The notes beneath the pieces are model-generated. The model saw nothing but the letters and a program-made list of their open reading frames with translations. It did no database searches and was not told where the DNA came from. Shown here one piece after another: positions 44,773 through 57,300 of a DNA stretch of 64,000 bases (position 1 is its first letter; every line of letters starts with the position of its first letter). Both the position numbers and the translations under genes were made by a program. The stretch is from Nematostella vectensis (lineage: Eukaryota > Cnidaria > Anthozoa > Actiniaria > Edwardsiidae): contig NC_064046.1 of assembly GCF_932526225.1 (NCBI RefSeq), positions 1,612,001 through 1,676,000 of the forward strand. The letters are read 5' to 3'.

Positions 44773-46957
44773 TCCAGCGAACCTTTCGGTAGCTCTTAAA
44801 TAACATGATCTCGACAATGGAAGCTGTCATTTAGCGATGGTCCATCATCACCAAGTCTACTTAGTGAATCAGCAAAAATGACGCACATGGTAGGTATTCG
44901 GAGCATCTCTTGTCGTCACCGAATACCTGAGGTCAGCATGTAGCAGGAAACTGGGAAATGTGCCAGGAAGGCTTGCGTACCATGTCCGTCAACATTTCGA
45001 TGGTGGGCCAGGGTTACGAGTCTCAGAAGAATTCGGTAATCACTATACCCGCTACACGAAAACCCAAGGACGATCCAAATAACCTTCATTTTTGCTGATT
45101 TACTAAGTAAACTTGCTCTAAGTCGCTCTCTCACAGTCCCAAAGCGAGTGAGGTCGCATCGACCGAGAGGGCGAGCGGCGAGCGACAAAGTCGCAAACGC
45201 CAGCATATGTACTGGGAGAAAAATACATAGAAATTGGGTTTTGCGAATACCTATAAGTTGAAAAATGGTAAACGAATATTGTATAGACAAAACCTCCTGT
45301 TCACCTATTCACGCTTTCATTACGGGTTTACTGAAAACCTATGGTGTGTCGGCATTTTCGGTTCCGATCAGAAAGAAAACCTTTATCTTTTTGTTAAGGA
45401 AAAGCGTCGCCATACCAGAGGCTCGAAGTCTTTTTTTTTTGTGAGCACCGGCTGTTCAATAAAAATTGTCTGAGAGTGGTGCGATGCGGGTTACTCCCTT
45501 CGCGTTATGAGTTGAGAGCCTCTCCCAAACGCATCAATGCGTGACAAATTGACGTGTCTGCGGAGGGCCGAAGGCGTCTGCCGGAACTCTTTATTTTCGC
45601 TAAATTGGAGGTGCGCAAGAAAAAAAAAATAACACGCAAAGTACATCAGAAGTCTCGAGAGCAAAATCATATCAGTCTGCATAAAAAAGTCAAACAAGTT
45701 TGCGCGAAATTTTTCTCTCGAAGAGATTTGCAGGCGATAGGAAATCACAAAATTCGCATTATTATGAAAACCTCTGCCTATAGAGTAGTTGTGATATGTA
45801 CTTCGCCTATGCGCCTTCGCATACACTTGTTTAAGAACCTTTTTTTTATAAGAACGTCCAGCCTGAGATTTAACCAAATTTTAAGAACATGCTAAGAACA
45901 AGCCGAGGCTCAGCAGAAACAAAACTTTTTTAGTCCTGATGCGTTCTAAAATGCAGAATCAAATTGTGCTAATAGTAACAACCTTAAACGTTATCATTGC
46001 TATTGATCATAAGTGTAATTCTCTTTCTAATAATTCATCGGGTTTATATTCTTATATACACTCAAATGTAAGAACATCGTTAAGAACATATCCATCCTTA
46101 AAATGCTCCAAAAATAAGAACTGAAAATTAGACATTCTTATAAAAAAAGAGTGTATTGCTCCCGAAGAGGGGACAATAAATGTGCCCAGACGCCGTGCAC
46201 AATCTCTGTCGATAGAAATCTCCTGATCCAGCATTCCCGCACTATCGACGGAGCTATCTAAAAACCAGAGTAAGCACCTATCAGAGAAGGTAAGAGGGTG
46301 CCAGCCGCGGCTGTCTTAAATACCGCATTCCTTATATCTGTTACACACAGCCCCGTGCTAATAGCGTGTCCTGCATTACTCCAGATATCGTTTTACTTGA
46401 GGGTCCGAAAATAGAGGATAATAGAGGTTAATGCGGCGCGATGATTGAGCCTTCGTAAGAGTTCTATAAACGATCCGCGCCCTCGAGAAAATCGTCTAAG
46501 ATCCCATCTATTACGCGCCCTAAACATCGATAGCTTATCGCACTTTTGTGACGTCACATCCGGTCAGTGTGAAAAAAAAATCTCTCTTATCAAAATACCC
46601 TACTGTGATTGCAAAGATCCATGAGTAAACATTACATATCCTTTCGAGCTTTGCCCAAACAAATACTATGCAAAGAACAGTAGCACTTGGAGGCATTGAA
46701 ATTTGAATTTGCGATGCGAATATTGAGGTACCGGTATCTGCGTTTGATTGATTAACTTTGAGCAGATTTCCGCAAAACATTTAGATGACAGCTCAGGAAC
46801 GGCTGTGCCTAGTGTAGATGAATGACCTAGTGTGACCTTGCCATATGAGAACTGCTCCTGCCAATCATCTAAGACGGCTCAAGATCACCCAAACCAACGC
46901 TAGTCAAGATTTGTAGGCAAGTTAAACAACTTTTAACTCCGTTTAACTCCCACGACC

Positions 46958-49042
46958 ATGCAGAACGACGATTCTGTAACCAATAGGACTGCGTTAAGCT
47001 ACCAAAGGCGCTACTACAGTTACTACAAGTTCCGTTTACGCGTGTTTTTCTACACTTGTGTGTGTTTAGTAGCAGTGGGACTTCTTGTAGGATGTTTTAT
47101 CATTCAAGTCTTCAATTCTTCCACTATCTTCCCCAAGGAGTACGAACTAGCTGAGCAAGACATGCGAATCATAAAAGTATCAACTGTATTCTGCGAGGGG
47201 ATTTATGTCAAAGCCGCAAACCAGCGTCGAACTTTGAGGGTTTTACAACAAGTTCAGATATCACCACAAACGCGTGTATCTAACGTCAGTCTAGAGGTAT
47301 TTGTTCCGCGCAACAAATATTGGTTCAAGGCCTATTATCTTTTAAAAGGCTCCAGTATACTCATCAATGCAAAGTCTGACAGCTTCTTCAAGTTATTTAT
47401 TTTCAAGAGACGTGAAAACTTAGATGGTTGGGTCTCTAGACTGGATGCATCACAGCTTCGTAGGCGATCTCCCCCAGAGGACAAAAACACCACAACACAA
47501 ATCTCGTTTGTTTACACAGTTCCACAGGAGGGGAATTATTATATCTTGTTTCAGCGCATTAATGGACAGCGACAATTAGAGAAACTCTCCGTGGAATTCT
47601 CGCTAACTCGGCATGTGTACGAACTAGGGAGTGCTATTCACGAGTGCCATGCAGATCTGGGGCAAGATTGCAGTACTCGACTAATGTTTAACTCCGATGA
47701 GCGTGCGCTAATCGAGGTCAAACCATCGTCTGGCGCCATGTACCAGAACAATGTAATCACGGCCTGGCACTGCGAGCCTAGGGTATGGTTCTTCATAGTG
47801 GTTTTCGCGGGAGGTTTTTTATTTTTCCTTACAATAGGGTGTATCGTTTATTTCGTGCTAATGAGTCGACGCAAGTCGAGTTTTATTCGCGAGTGTCGTA
47901 AACAAAGTTTAAGGTCACAGAGCTTGCGGAGCCTAAGCCGCGCTTCTGTGCGGAGCACACGTGGTAAGCCACCCAGTCGATCAACTAGCATCCGTAGCCA
48001 AGGCAACACCGAGCCTCTTTCATCCGGGACATTGACTCGTGACTACACCCAGTCCACGCGCCTCCCCTCCGTGATACCTCCAATTTACACAGGGGACATG
48101 CCAGATACCCCGGAGACTATAACCACACCTCTCACGCCTCGCTCTAGGGCCGATTCCATCGAGACGATTTCTCTCCCATCGTTGGATATCGTTCGTCCGC
48201 GTCGTGCGAGTTTCTCCACCTTCTCGACAGCCGCGGGGGACTGGGATACCGCGAGTTTGAGGTCGTGTCCAGGCGCGCTCGTCCGTAAGCATTCATACCG
48301 AAACCCACACCATCCAGGTTATTATCAGGAACTGAAACGTGAACGTGAAGAGCGTGCAGAAATTTTACGTGAATTGTTACGTGATTCCGAGCGTGAGGCG
48401 GGTACTGAAGATGAGCGGGAGTCGTTACTCGGAGCGGTGGGTGGTGTAGACGAACATGATGGCGCGAAAAGTCCGCGTGATTTCGCGAGAAAGCCCCGTG
48501 ATCGTGTGAAAGAGTGTTGTGATAAACGTGCGGGTGGAACGTGTACGAGACACAGCGGGAGGAAAAGGGATTTTTTTCGGGATTTGGAGCGCGAACGACA
48601 GAGGAGTGAAAGCGATTTGAATGCGGATAACAGACTCAGTAAAGGTAGCGACTACGAGAAGGAATTCGAAAATCTCATAGAATCTGAAACGCCATACGCA
48701 ACGCACAAGCGAAATAAAGACAAAGTTTCTGACTCGTGGGACTCGGACAAGCCAGCAACATTACCACGCATGCGCACCGGGCGAAACAAAAAGCCCAAAG
48801 CTAACGGGTACATCCCTCAAATAGACCCAATATGGGAAAAGCAAGGAATCATAGCTCCACTCAACAACAACCAGTTTAATACCTCAGTGCAAGTACATGC
48901 TACGCCTAATGGTTCCGCGAAACCGAAGAACCACAAAGATATGAATGGGAATGCACCCCAAGATGTGAAACTGCGTAATCTACCGAGTAGAAAGAAGGAC
49001 GGCTTTTGGAGGCCGAGGTTATCTGTGGTATCAGAAGTGTAG
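46958..49042 (+). CDS. Intronless gene for an unrecognised two-pass membrane protein (694 aa)
   Basis: The ATG at 46958 (cgaccATGc) opens a single exon ending TAG. Two hydrophobic segments fit transmembrane helices: residues about 27-52 (RVFFYTCVCLVAVGLLVGCF) and about 276-303 (VWFFIVVFAGGFLFFLTIGC). The 225 residues between them are predicted beta-rich, with N-glycosylation sequons at N53, N109 and N177 and Cys at 79, 230, 238 and 272. Helix orientation should put them outside or in the lumen. The roughly 390-residue tail is cytoplasmic and disordered: Arg/Ser repeats (SLRSQSLRSLSR), a charged helix (about 455-480), and a C-terminal VVSEV, which fits a class I PDZ ligand (S-x-V). The TM/beta domain/TM topology resembles APD1-4-type (DUF4792/4793) proteins, but no RING is present; that link is weak. 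Nearby frames are shadows. Confidence 0.85.
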   Translation: MQNDDSVTNRTALSYQRRYYSYYKFRLRVFFYTCVCLVAVGLLVGCFIIQVFNSSTIFPKEYELAEQDMRIIKVSTVFCEGIYVKAANQRRTLRVLQQVQISPQTRVSNVSLEVFVPRNKYWFKAYYLLKGSSILINAKSDSFFKLFIFKRRENLDGWVSRLDASQLRRRSPPEDKNTTTQISFVYTVPQEGNYYILFQRINGQRQLEKLSVEFSLTRHVYELGSAIHECHADLGQDCSTRLMFNSDERALIEVKPSSGAMYQNNVITAWHCEPRVWFFIVVFAGGFLFFLTIGCIVYFVLMSRRKSSFIRECRKQSLRSQSLRSLSRASVRSTRGKPPSRSTSIRSQGNTEPLSSGTLTRDYTQSTRLPSVIPPIYTGDMPDTPETITTPLTPRSRADSIETISLPSLDIVRPRRASFSTFSTAAGDWDTASLRSCPGALVRKHSYRNPHHPGYYQELKREREERAEILRELLRDSEREAGTEDERESLLGAVGGVDEHDGAKSPRDFARKPRDRVKECCDKRAGGTCTRHSGRKRDFFRDLERERQRSESDLNADNRLSKGSDYEKEFENLIESETPYATHKRNKDKVSDSWDSDKPATLPRMRTGRNKKPKANGYIPQIDPIWEKQGIIAPLNNNQFNTSVQVHATPNGSAKPKNHKDMNGNAPQDVKLRNLPSRKKDGFWRPRLSVVSEV

Positions 49043-49695
49043 AGTGAAGTGAGTATTTTTGGCCAAGATAAGTTAAGGATGTTTGTCATTACATCACAGG
49101 AATTCTCCTAACAAGACTGGACTCAGCTCACTTCTCCCTCTAGTGGGAGACATATTGCCAAGAAGTAAATTGACTCTTATCCCACGCTACACGGAACATG
49201 CAGTTAACATACTGTGGGCCGTAGTTGGGTCAGCGGCGTCATACAAAATCCATACACATCGTGCTTGATTATCAACCCGCTATGCACCCACAAAGACTTC
49301 TGGGGGTTTCAAGCATTCGCCTTTGACTAACAATGTTGATCATTGGGATTGGATTTTTACAATCAGCTTTTCCCCCAGATTTGGAGCATTTAATGTTTAT
49401 ACGATGTAATCATTTACCTACTTGTTCATCTTTGAAAGACGTTGTGATTTTGGCATTATCTCAGAGACGTACTCACGCACATTCTTATGCATATACGTTG
49501 CCTTGATACCCAAAACTCATCGCTGAGGTTTATTCCATTTTCCCCTTCAAAAGCCCTGATTGATGAAAGTAGACCAGAATATAAAGAGCAAACTGGAAGC
49601 CAATACTGTATTGGTGTGTTATTTTTTGTAATTTAAAGCCAATTTTCTATCAAATATTAAAGTAGCTGAGATTATTCAGTTTAAAATGAACATAA

Positions 49696-49701
49696 AATAA
49701 A
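49696..49701 (+). other. Candidate polyadenylation signal for the two-pass membrane gene
   Basis: AATAAA about 650 bp past the stop at 49042, before the 83-bp repeat. It is the first canonical signal I noticed on this strand. Confidence 0.4.
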
Positions 49702-49934
49702 CATCGATCCCGTACTTGCTATTGTCTCTAATGGTGATGATCCATTTTGTACTTCTATTGTTTCTAATAGTTTAATTCTAGCTAAAGTAAGCCCATCTCT
49801 AGGAGGACCTACGAGACGTGTCCAAAACATACATCCTCCTCTATACAAATCGATTAAAAACATGCCCATAACACAATATTGTATAGGTTAGGCTTTTAAT
49901 TCTTTAGAGATTTATACAGTGAAAATTGTCAGTT

Positions 49935-50190
49935 TTGGTGCAAGAATCATAGCAATGGAAAAACTGCCCTTCTTAAGGTTGCTGTTGCACATAACCACAC
50001 AAACACACATTTCTTATTGGTGCAAGAATCATAGCAATGGAAAAACTGCCCTTCTTAAGTTTGCTGTTGCACATTACCACACAAACACACATTTCTTATT
50101 GGTGCAAGAATCATAGCAATGGAAAAACTGCCCTTCTTAAGTTTGCTGTTGCACATTACCACACACAACAAACATTTCTTATTACATGAT
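49935..50190. repeat. About 83-bp tandem repeat, 3 copies
   Basis: Units start ttggtgcaagaatcatagca, then atggaaaaactgcccttctt. The second and third are almost identical, and the array ends in ctattacatg-like unique sequence. Confidence 0.92.
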
Positions 50191-51378
50191 TTCTTTTCAA
50201 GTTAACAATAAAAAATGAACAACTGTTATAACAAAGTTGGTGAAGCTTCATGTGACATTTACTGGCCAGTGTTAAAAAGATACAGACAGTTCCACATTCC
50301 ATGAGTGTGAGTTAGAGTGTAAGCACTGTCACTAAAGAAGGTAGCATTGGCCAGGGTCCCAAGGATAAAGGAAAGGGTAAAGGAATATGAAATGAAACAA
50401 AACTAGCCAAGGCGCATACACAGGCAGCCAAAAACTGGGTCATTCCTTATTAAGGAATCTTCAAATACTATGCTGTTTCCATATGATACCTATGACTATG
50501 CATCCCCCCTTCCGACAATCCTGGGTAAGCGCCTGTAGCCTTCCATACCATTACCTATAATGCATTGGCCTGAGACACTATTCTTTTCAAGGAAATGCAT
50601 ATGAGCTCTTCATCGTGGCAATTTTATCTTAACAAGGGGGGACCTCTCCAGAAAAGTAGACAAGGTGATCATCATATCGTTTAGGGTATAAAATTTTTGA
50701 CCAACTGCCATCCTTTATGGGGTGTTTAAGGATTATTTCGGATTGTGCTTGTGTATTTCTCACACTAACTCGCCTGAAACGAATTATAATAAACCACAAG
50801 TCAACTGATTGGTTAATACTTTCCACTTTATTGTTGGTAACAATATAAGGTGTCCATTTGCCAATAAGAACGGAAGAGAGATGTGCTCCATAGCGATGTC
50901 TCAAGGACCGCAATAAAACTCAGAAAATTCCCTTGACCACACCCAATTTGCCATCTCTGAGATGTAAGAATTGCTGTTGACCACACCTAAAGTGCCTTCC
51001 CTTAGGGTTTAAACTGATTTTGCCAACGATCACCCCTGTCTGTTTTGTCAGAGTCCCCCCTCGGTAGTAATCATCAATATTAGAGATGTCATAAAATTGT
51101 GCTTGATATAGGGAACAGCTTAACAGTTCAGAGATTTAGTAAACTGAAAAGGATAGGCAATGACATCCCTTCAATTTCATTGTTTGAGGAAGATTACCAC
51201 CATGTGTCCAGCCTTGCTGATAAAAGGAAGATCATCAAAAGAGCAGGGACATATTTCTACCACTTATTAGCCCTATATCCTATATTCACTTCAAAGGCTT
51301 GGCCACTATTAACAACTCTTATTACTATATTACAGGAGTGCCCTACTTCTTATCACCTATCTCTATGGGTATCTCTAC

Positions 51379-54300
51379 TTATCGGTTGTCCAGTATGATG
51401 ATTGTTCTTGATGGGTAGTCTGGTATCTCCACAAAGATAAAGCGATAGATGAAACTTCCTCTTGAGCCCTATGGGAAAAGGTATCATTAGAGCCTGTATA
51501 CATGAGAACTACTCCTGGCAATCATCAAAGATGGCTCAAGTAAAACAACTTTTAACTGTGTTAAGTTATGTGATAAGGGGTGCTTTGTTTAACCAGCTAC
51601 CAGGAGGAGCAAGAGGAGTTGGAATATGTTTTTTTTTTTACAGTTTGTATAATGAAATCCTTAAGCATTTGTTTGCAAAGAATACTCACAGTCACAGTTC
51701 CAGATTTGCAGGATTTTGGGGGTGGGGCCATATGGTTCTTATTGACCCGCTCTTTGGCTGCAAAGGGTGGTGTAAGCACACGCCCTACTGTGTTATATGT
51801 AACGCGCTCCTGTGACAGTACCTTTTTCACATCCACATGCACAGTCCCCTTGCGTTTACTCCCTTTTGCGTAGAATTTAATTCGCATGTAGTCCTCGCCA
51901 TCAACAACATATTCCTGAAAGCTGCAAATCAGGAAAATATTAGAAAATAAATTGGTTCCCTAATATAAAGGTGTGTACTTGCCAAAAGTCAAACAGTACA
52001 AGAGTAAAAAAATCCAAACTCAAAGAATCCAAAACTAAAACAGTCAAAAAGTCAAACAGACCAAAACTCAAACATTCAAAAAGTTAAATAATCCAAAACT
52101 CAAACAGTCAAAGAGTCGAACAGACCAAAACTCAAATAGTCAAAGAGTCAAACAGACCAAAACTCAAACAGTCAAAGAGTCAAACAGACCAAAACTCAAA
52201 CAGTCAAAGAGTCAAACAGACCAAAACACAAATAGTCAAAGAGTCAAACAGACCAAAACTCAAACAGTCAAAGAGTCAAGCAGACCAAAACTCAAACAGT
52301 CAAAGAGTCAAACAGACCAAAACTCAAACAGTCAAAGAGTCAAACAGACGAAAACTCAAACAGTCAAAGAGTCAAACAGACCAAAACTCAAACAAACAGT
52401 CAAAAAGTCAAACAGACCAAAACTCAAACAGCCAAAGAGTCAAACAGACCAAAACTCAAACAGTCAAAAAGTCAAACAGACCAAAACTCAAACAGTCAAA
52501 GAAACAAACAGATCAAAACTCAAACAGTCAAAAAGTCAAACAGACCAAAACTCAAACAGTCAAAGAGTCAAACAGACCAAAACTCAAACAGTCAAAGAGT
52601 CAAACAGACCAAAACACAAATAGTCAAAGAGTCAAACAGACCAAAACTCAAACAGTCAAAGAGTCAAGCAGACCAAAACTCAAACAGTCAAAGAGTCAAA
52701 CAGACCAAAACTCAAACAGTCAAAGAGTCAAACAGACGAAAACTCAAACAGTCAAAGAGTCAAACAGACCAAAACTCAAACAAACAGTCAAAAAGTCAAA
52801 CAGACCAAAACTCAAACTGCCAAAGAGTCAAACAGACCAAAACTCAAACAGTCAAAAAGTCAAACAGACCAAAACTCAAACAGTCAAAGAAACAAACAGA
52901 CCAAAACTCAAACAATCAAAGAGTCTAACAGACCAAAACTCAAACAGTCAGAGTCTAACAGACCAAAACTCAAACAAACAGTCAAAGAGTCAAACAGACC
53001 AAAACTCAAACAGTCAAATAGTCAAAACAGTCCAAGGTTCAGCAAGTAATGAGACAACGAGAGGCAGCTAGCATAATAGCAGGAGGCTCCAAAGAACATG
53101 AAAAGTACACTGCATACCTGACGTGCCGTCTGCGACCTCTGCGAGTCTCCTCTCCATGGCCCATAATTGGCTCACCTAGCTCTTCAACAACCTGAATAAT
53201 GAGGACACATAATCCATAGAGATATCATAAAATCTGACGCAGTGCCTGAGAAATGTGGCCAGCCTTGATTAATGAGGATATAGAATTCTTAGAGATCTAC
53301 AAAAATCTAAAGCAGAGCCTAACTAGTGGGGCAACCTGAATAATGAGGACAAAGAATTCATGAGGTAATGAGGACAACCTGACCTATGAGAACAGAAAAT
53401 CTACAGCAGAGCCTAAATAATAAATTCAACCTGAATTATAATGAAGACAAAGAATTCATGCTGTAACTAGGACAACCTGAATAACAAGGACAGAAAATCT
53501 ACAGTGGAGCCTGAAACTAGTACAGTACACATAAACATCTGAATATCTTGAAAGGTAATAAAGCATGCAAACATTGATAATGCATTATTTGAGATGTACA
53601 AGACAATTACCCTATGCTTGGTCAATGGCCTTGCTCTAAAACAAGGGCCTAGTTAGCTTTTAATGTGGCAGATAACTGAAAAATTCTATTGAGGCAGGAA
53701 AAAATGGAATAATAGACAAATAATAATGCAATACACTTACCTCAGAGTTTGCTAACACTTTTTTCAATGCATCAGAGTAGACTCTATTTGGACTAAACCC
53801 AAGGAACAACTCACTGAAGACGTACCATAGTAGGGCCCCTAAACCATAAATAACAGTCAATTAAGGATACAGTTCAAGTTGGGCGACGAAAACAGCCCAA
53901 AAAAAATTATTGCAGAAGTATGTTCTTTATATCATTATCTAACAATTTCCATTTAAATCCATTTAAAAATATTTTAATTTATAGTTTTTTTTTAACAAAA
54001 AACGTTCCAGAACAAGAAAAAACATCTTCGCCTTTGGTGTCAAAATCTTGTAATCCTTTTAGCACGCCACGCTACAACAGGTGTTTCAAAAAAGCTTCTA
54101 CAGTATGTGTGGGAAGAGAAGAGAGTCTCGGGAGCGCCTTCATTTCTGCTCGCATGAGTTTTCCTTTTTGCTTTGCCCCTGTTCTTTCCGTAAAAGTTTG
54201 TGATCTACTGACCTGACCGCCTGAGGTCTGACCTGTTGTGGGTCTGTGGTCTGTTCTTTTTCTGAGATTGACAATACCGTCATGATTGGCTGACACCAAT

Positions 54301-57300
54301 TCCTATTAGGTGTGAAGTGCCCTAATCCCTTTAGCCCTCCAGAAAACTTTGAAGGCGCATTACAGCGAAACTAAAGTGTGCCAAAAAGCAACAAACTTTT
54401 AAACTGTTGGTACCCTAGAATTTGTCAGATTTTCGTATAATTTGACAGACATGTAGAACAATAGCCTTGCTTCAAAAGGGGTTCTCATTTTTTTTATATT
54501 GTTTTTTAATCAAAAGTTATTCTTCCCAAAAGACAGGAGATAGCCGAAATTTGCATCTGGCAACTTTGAAATAAAATAACTCTTCAATGGAATACGATAT
54601 GGAAAAAATGAAATCCCCTTTTGAAAATTGACATGTGTTGATGGAAATAAGGGGTATTGCATTAACCTAAGGCGCGAAGTAAGGTTTTGCAAAAGAAAAC
54701 AGTATGATCTTGCGTATTTCAGCCCCTAACTAAAAAACAAAAACTCCTTATGGAAAAAAGCCATGAGTAGATGCTTATTTATATAGCGCGACATAGTCGC
54801 GAAGGTAAACCGTAACCTTAATAGTACACACTACACTAACATTAGACCCATTAATAAAGCAAATTTTTGTTGACAAGTTGGAAATTTTTTCAGTGAGAAT
54901 TTTTTAGCAATTTGACATGAGAAACCAAAAAAATGAATATAGATCGAATAGATTTTTTCACATTTGTACTTTCTTATGTCTAGTGTTTATGAAATCATCA
55001 TTTTTTTCGATGCACATTCAGGGGGGTGCACCAAACAACTACACCGCCATGGTTTATTGACTTGGAAAAAAGGCCACACAACCACTATGTGGAAGTCTTT
55101 TCATAACACTCAACATTACAAAGTACACCACATGTGCACTTTATCTGCTAAGGATAAAGGCTTATAAGGGTTTACTTTGTTGGCTTATTTTCAGTTTATT
55201 TTCAGTTACTTTCTTCTTGGGTGAAAAATGGACATTTAGTCATCATCACATAATTTCTTGTATTTTTTTAAAATTGATCATTCTTGAATAAACACGAGCC
55301 ACAACAAGAAACTTTGACCCTTGTGCATTGAGGCAGTATGAATTTTGGTACATAATATTGCTTATTTTGGAAGATAAAAGATTTAATCGTTTACTAATTT
55401 GGAAAATGTTATGCGTGAATTTTCTATTTTCTCACGTTGTATGATATTTTTGGCTTTCTAAAAACAAGTATTGCAAAACTGAAGTTCCACTTTTATTTCT
55501 TCGTCGACGGCCTATCTACATGCCAAATTTTAGCCAAGAAAATGACAAAATAGTTAAATAGTTGTTGTTTTTCGGAGCACTTAAATGGGTACCAACTCCG
55601 TGCGCATAGCCTTATGCAAAAAATCTGTTATTAGAAAAAAGTTATTGATGTTTAGGCTGAAAATTTATAATAATGTTATGAAACAAGCGATTAGTTAATG
55701 AGTTAAGAAGAATGGGACGCTTAAGACTTGCATGCATGTATTGTTTTGAAAGAGGAGTTGGAATGTAAGTAAAATAAACAATAGGAGATTCCATGTAAAG
55801 GAATGATAACTAATCTCGAGTTGTGAGTTATATAAAGAGAGTAAAGAAAGCTAACAAAGGAGGTAAAAGTATTACGAAATGAGCTCTGGAGTTTGAGGTT
55901 TTTATTTGTTGCTGTGCGCGCTCTTTTTGCTCCTATTACTGTTTTTCAGGTACTTTCTGATGCAACAATAAATTTTGAAAAAGATAAAACATTCTTAAAA
56001 GCCTGATATAGTTTGTTTGATAAATGAGAGAGGATTGATACTTAATCATTTTGGAACTAAAATGTACTATAACTTATGCAAATAGTTTGGTTTTATCAAC
56101 TGCATGGAAATTGCCTTATTGGGCTCCCTGTGGTTTTTAAAAACAATTATATTTAGCTGGATCTATAAATAAAAACAGGAAATTTATCAGTAGCTAAAAG
56201 AAAAAGTTGCCAAAAGATATATAAAATGCAATAATATTATCAAAAAGGTTAATTACACATTTACATTTTCACACGTGTAACATCTGTAACAAAACATGTA
56301 ACCTCTGTAACAGAAAGTTTTCCTTTATAGTTCAAGAATTATGGGTGCATTCTTGAAAGTCACCCTTACATAGAAAACATCTAACATGTAACATAAGATT
56401 TATTACAAAGATAACATCCACATGATATTAGATTCACTGAGTTTTCAATTTAAAAAAAGTTTTTGAAAAAAGTAGTTTTTCTGATGTAACATCTGTAATG
56501 CCAACAAAACTACAATTTAAAAATAATAAAATATAGCTTTACTTATTTTTTTAACATGGGCATCTAAGGTTGATAAAGCCGTAACTAAAAAAAACACAAG
56601 TATAATTAAAACACTTAATGCAATAAAGATATGACATGATGAAAATTGAAAAATGTGTTCCAAATGTAATGTCTATAACCAAGAACTGCTCTTTTATTTG
56701 TCAAGGTTTTTGCCATCAACACATGCAACTAAAAAAACCTGGCCTATTTACATACAGTACCGCTCACGAACATAGGGACACTGTTCGCGAAACTTTTGCG
56801 AAATTCGCCAACAGTGTTCGCGAAATTCGCAAACGACGTTCTCGAAATTCGCGAACATATAGACTGTTCGCGAACACACTGTTCGCGAACAGATGCAAAA
56901 TAAACGGTTTGACGAACGGTAAAATAAAAACTGTCAACTATAAACAGCTACATTACTTACTTGACGCACTTCTTCTACAATTATTTATTAGCTTATTAAT
57001 AGTTGTCAATATTAATTGCTTGTGTTAAAAGAACTTTATGCCACAAAGGAGCACCTTGTTAGCTTCACTAAATTTACCTGGAGATCAAATTTTGATCTTT
57101 GCACTAAAACAGCAGTACTACTTGTTTATTGTTCATCAATGTTTTAAATAGGTACACCTTCCAACCCTTTTCAACCTCTAACCCCCCCCCCAAAGGAAGT
57201 TGGCAGCCTCCTCCCCCCCCCCCCCAAAGGAAGGTGCCAGCCTCCTCCCCCCCCCCCCAAAGGAAGGTGCCAGCCTCCTGCCTCACCCCCCCCCCCCCCC

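Larger units (their letters stand above)
38230..46957. other. Gene-poor, repeat-rich spacer
   Basis: Apart from the lectin-like remnant at 41867-42287, no gene is supported. The region is dominated by minisatellites (39020, 39723, 41310, 42737), inverted-repeat elements (42413, 44073) and homopolymer G/C runs (40441, 44167, 44213). Confidence 0.5.

Noticed and set aside
45491-45895. Overlapping frames of 113-128 codons on both strands
   Set aside because: No domain, no splice context and no agreement with a gene model; likely chance.
50629-50913. 94-codon minus-strand frame considered as TIMM21 last exon
   Set aside because: It lacks the Tim21 C-terminal motif, which was found instead at 51379-51468.
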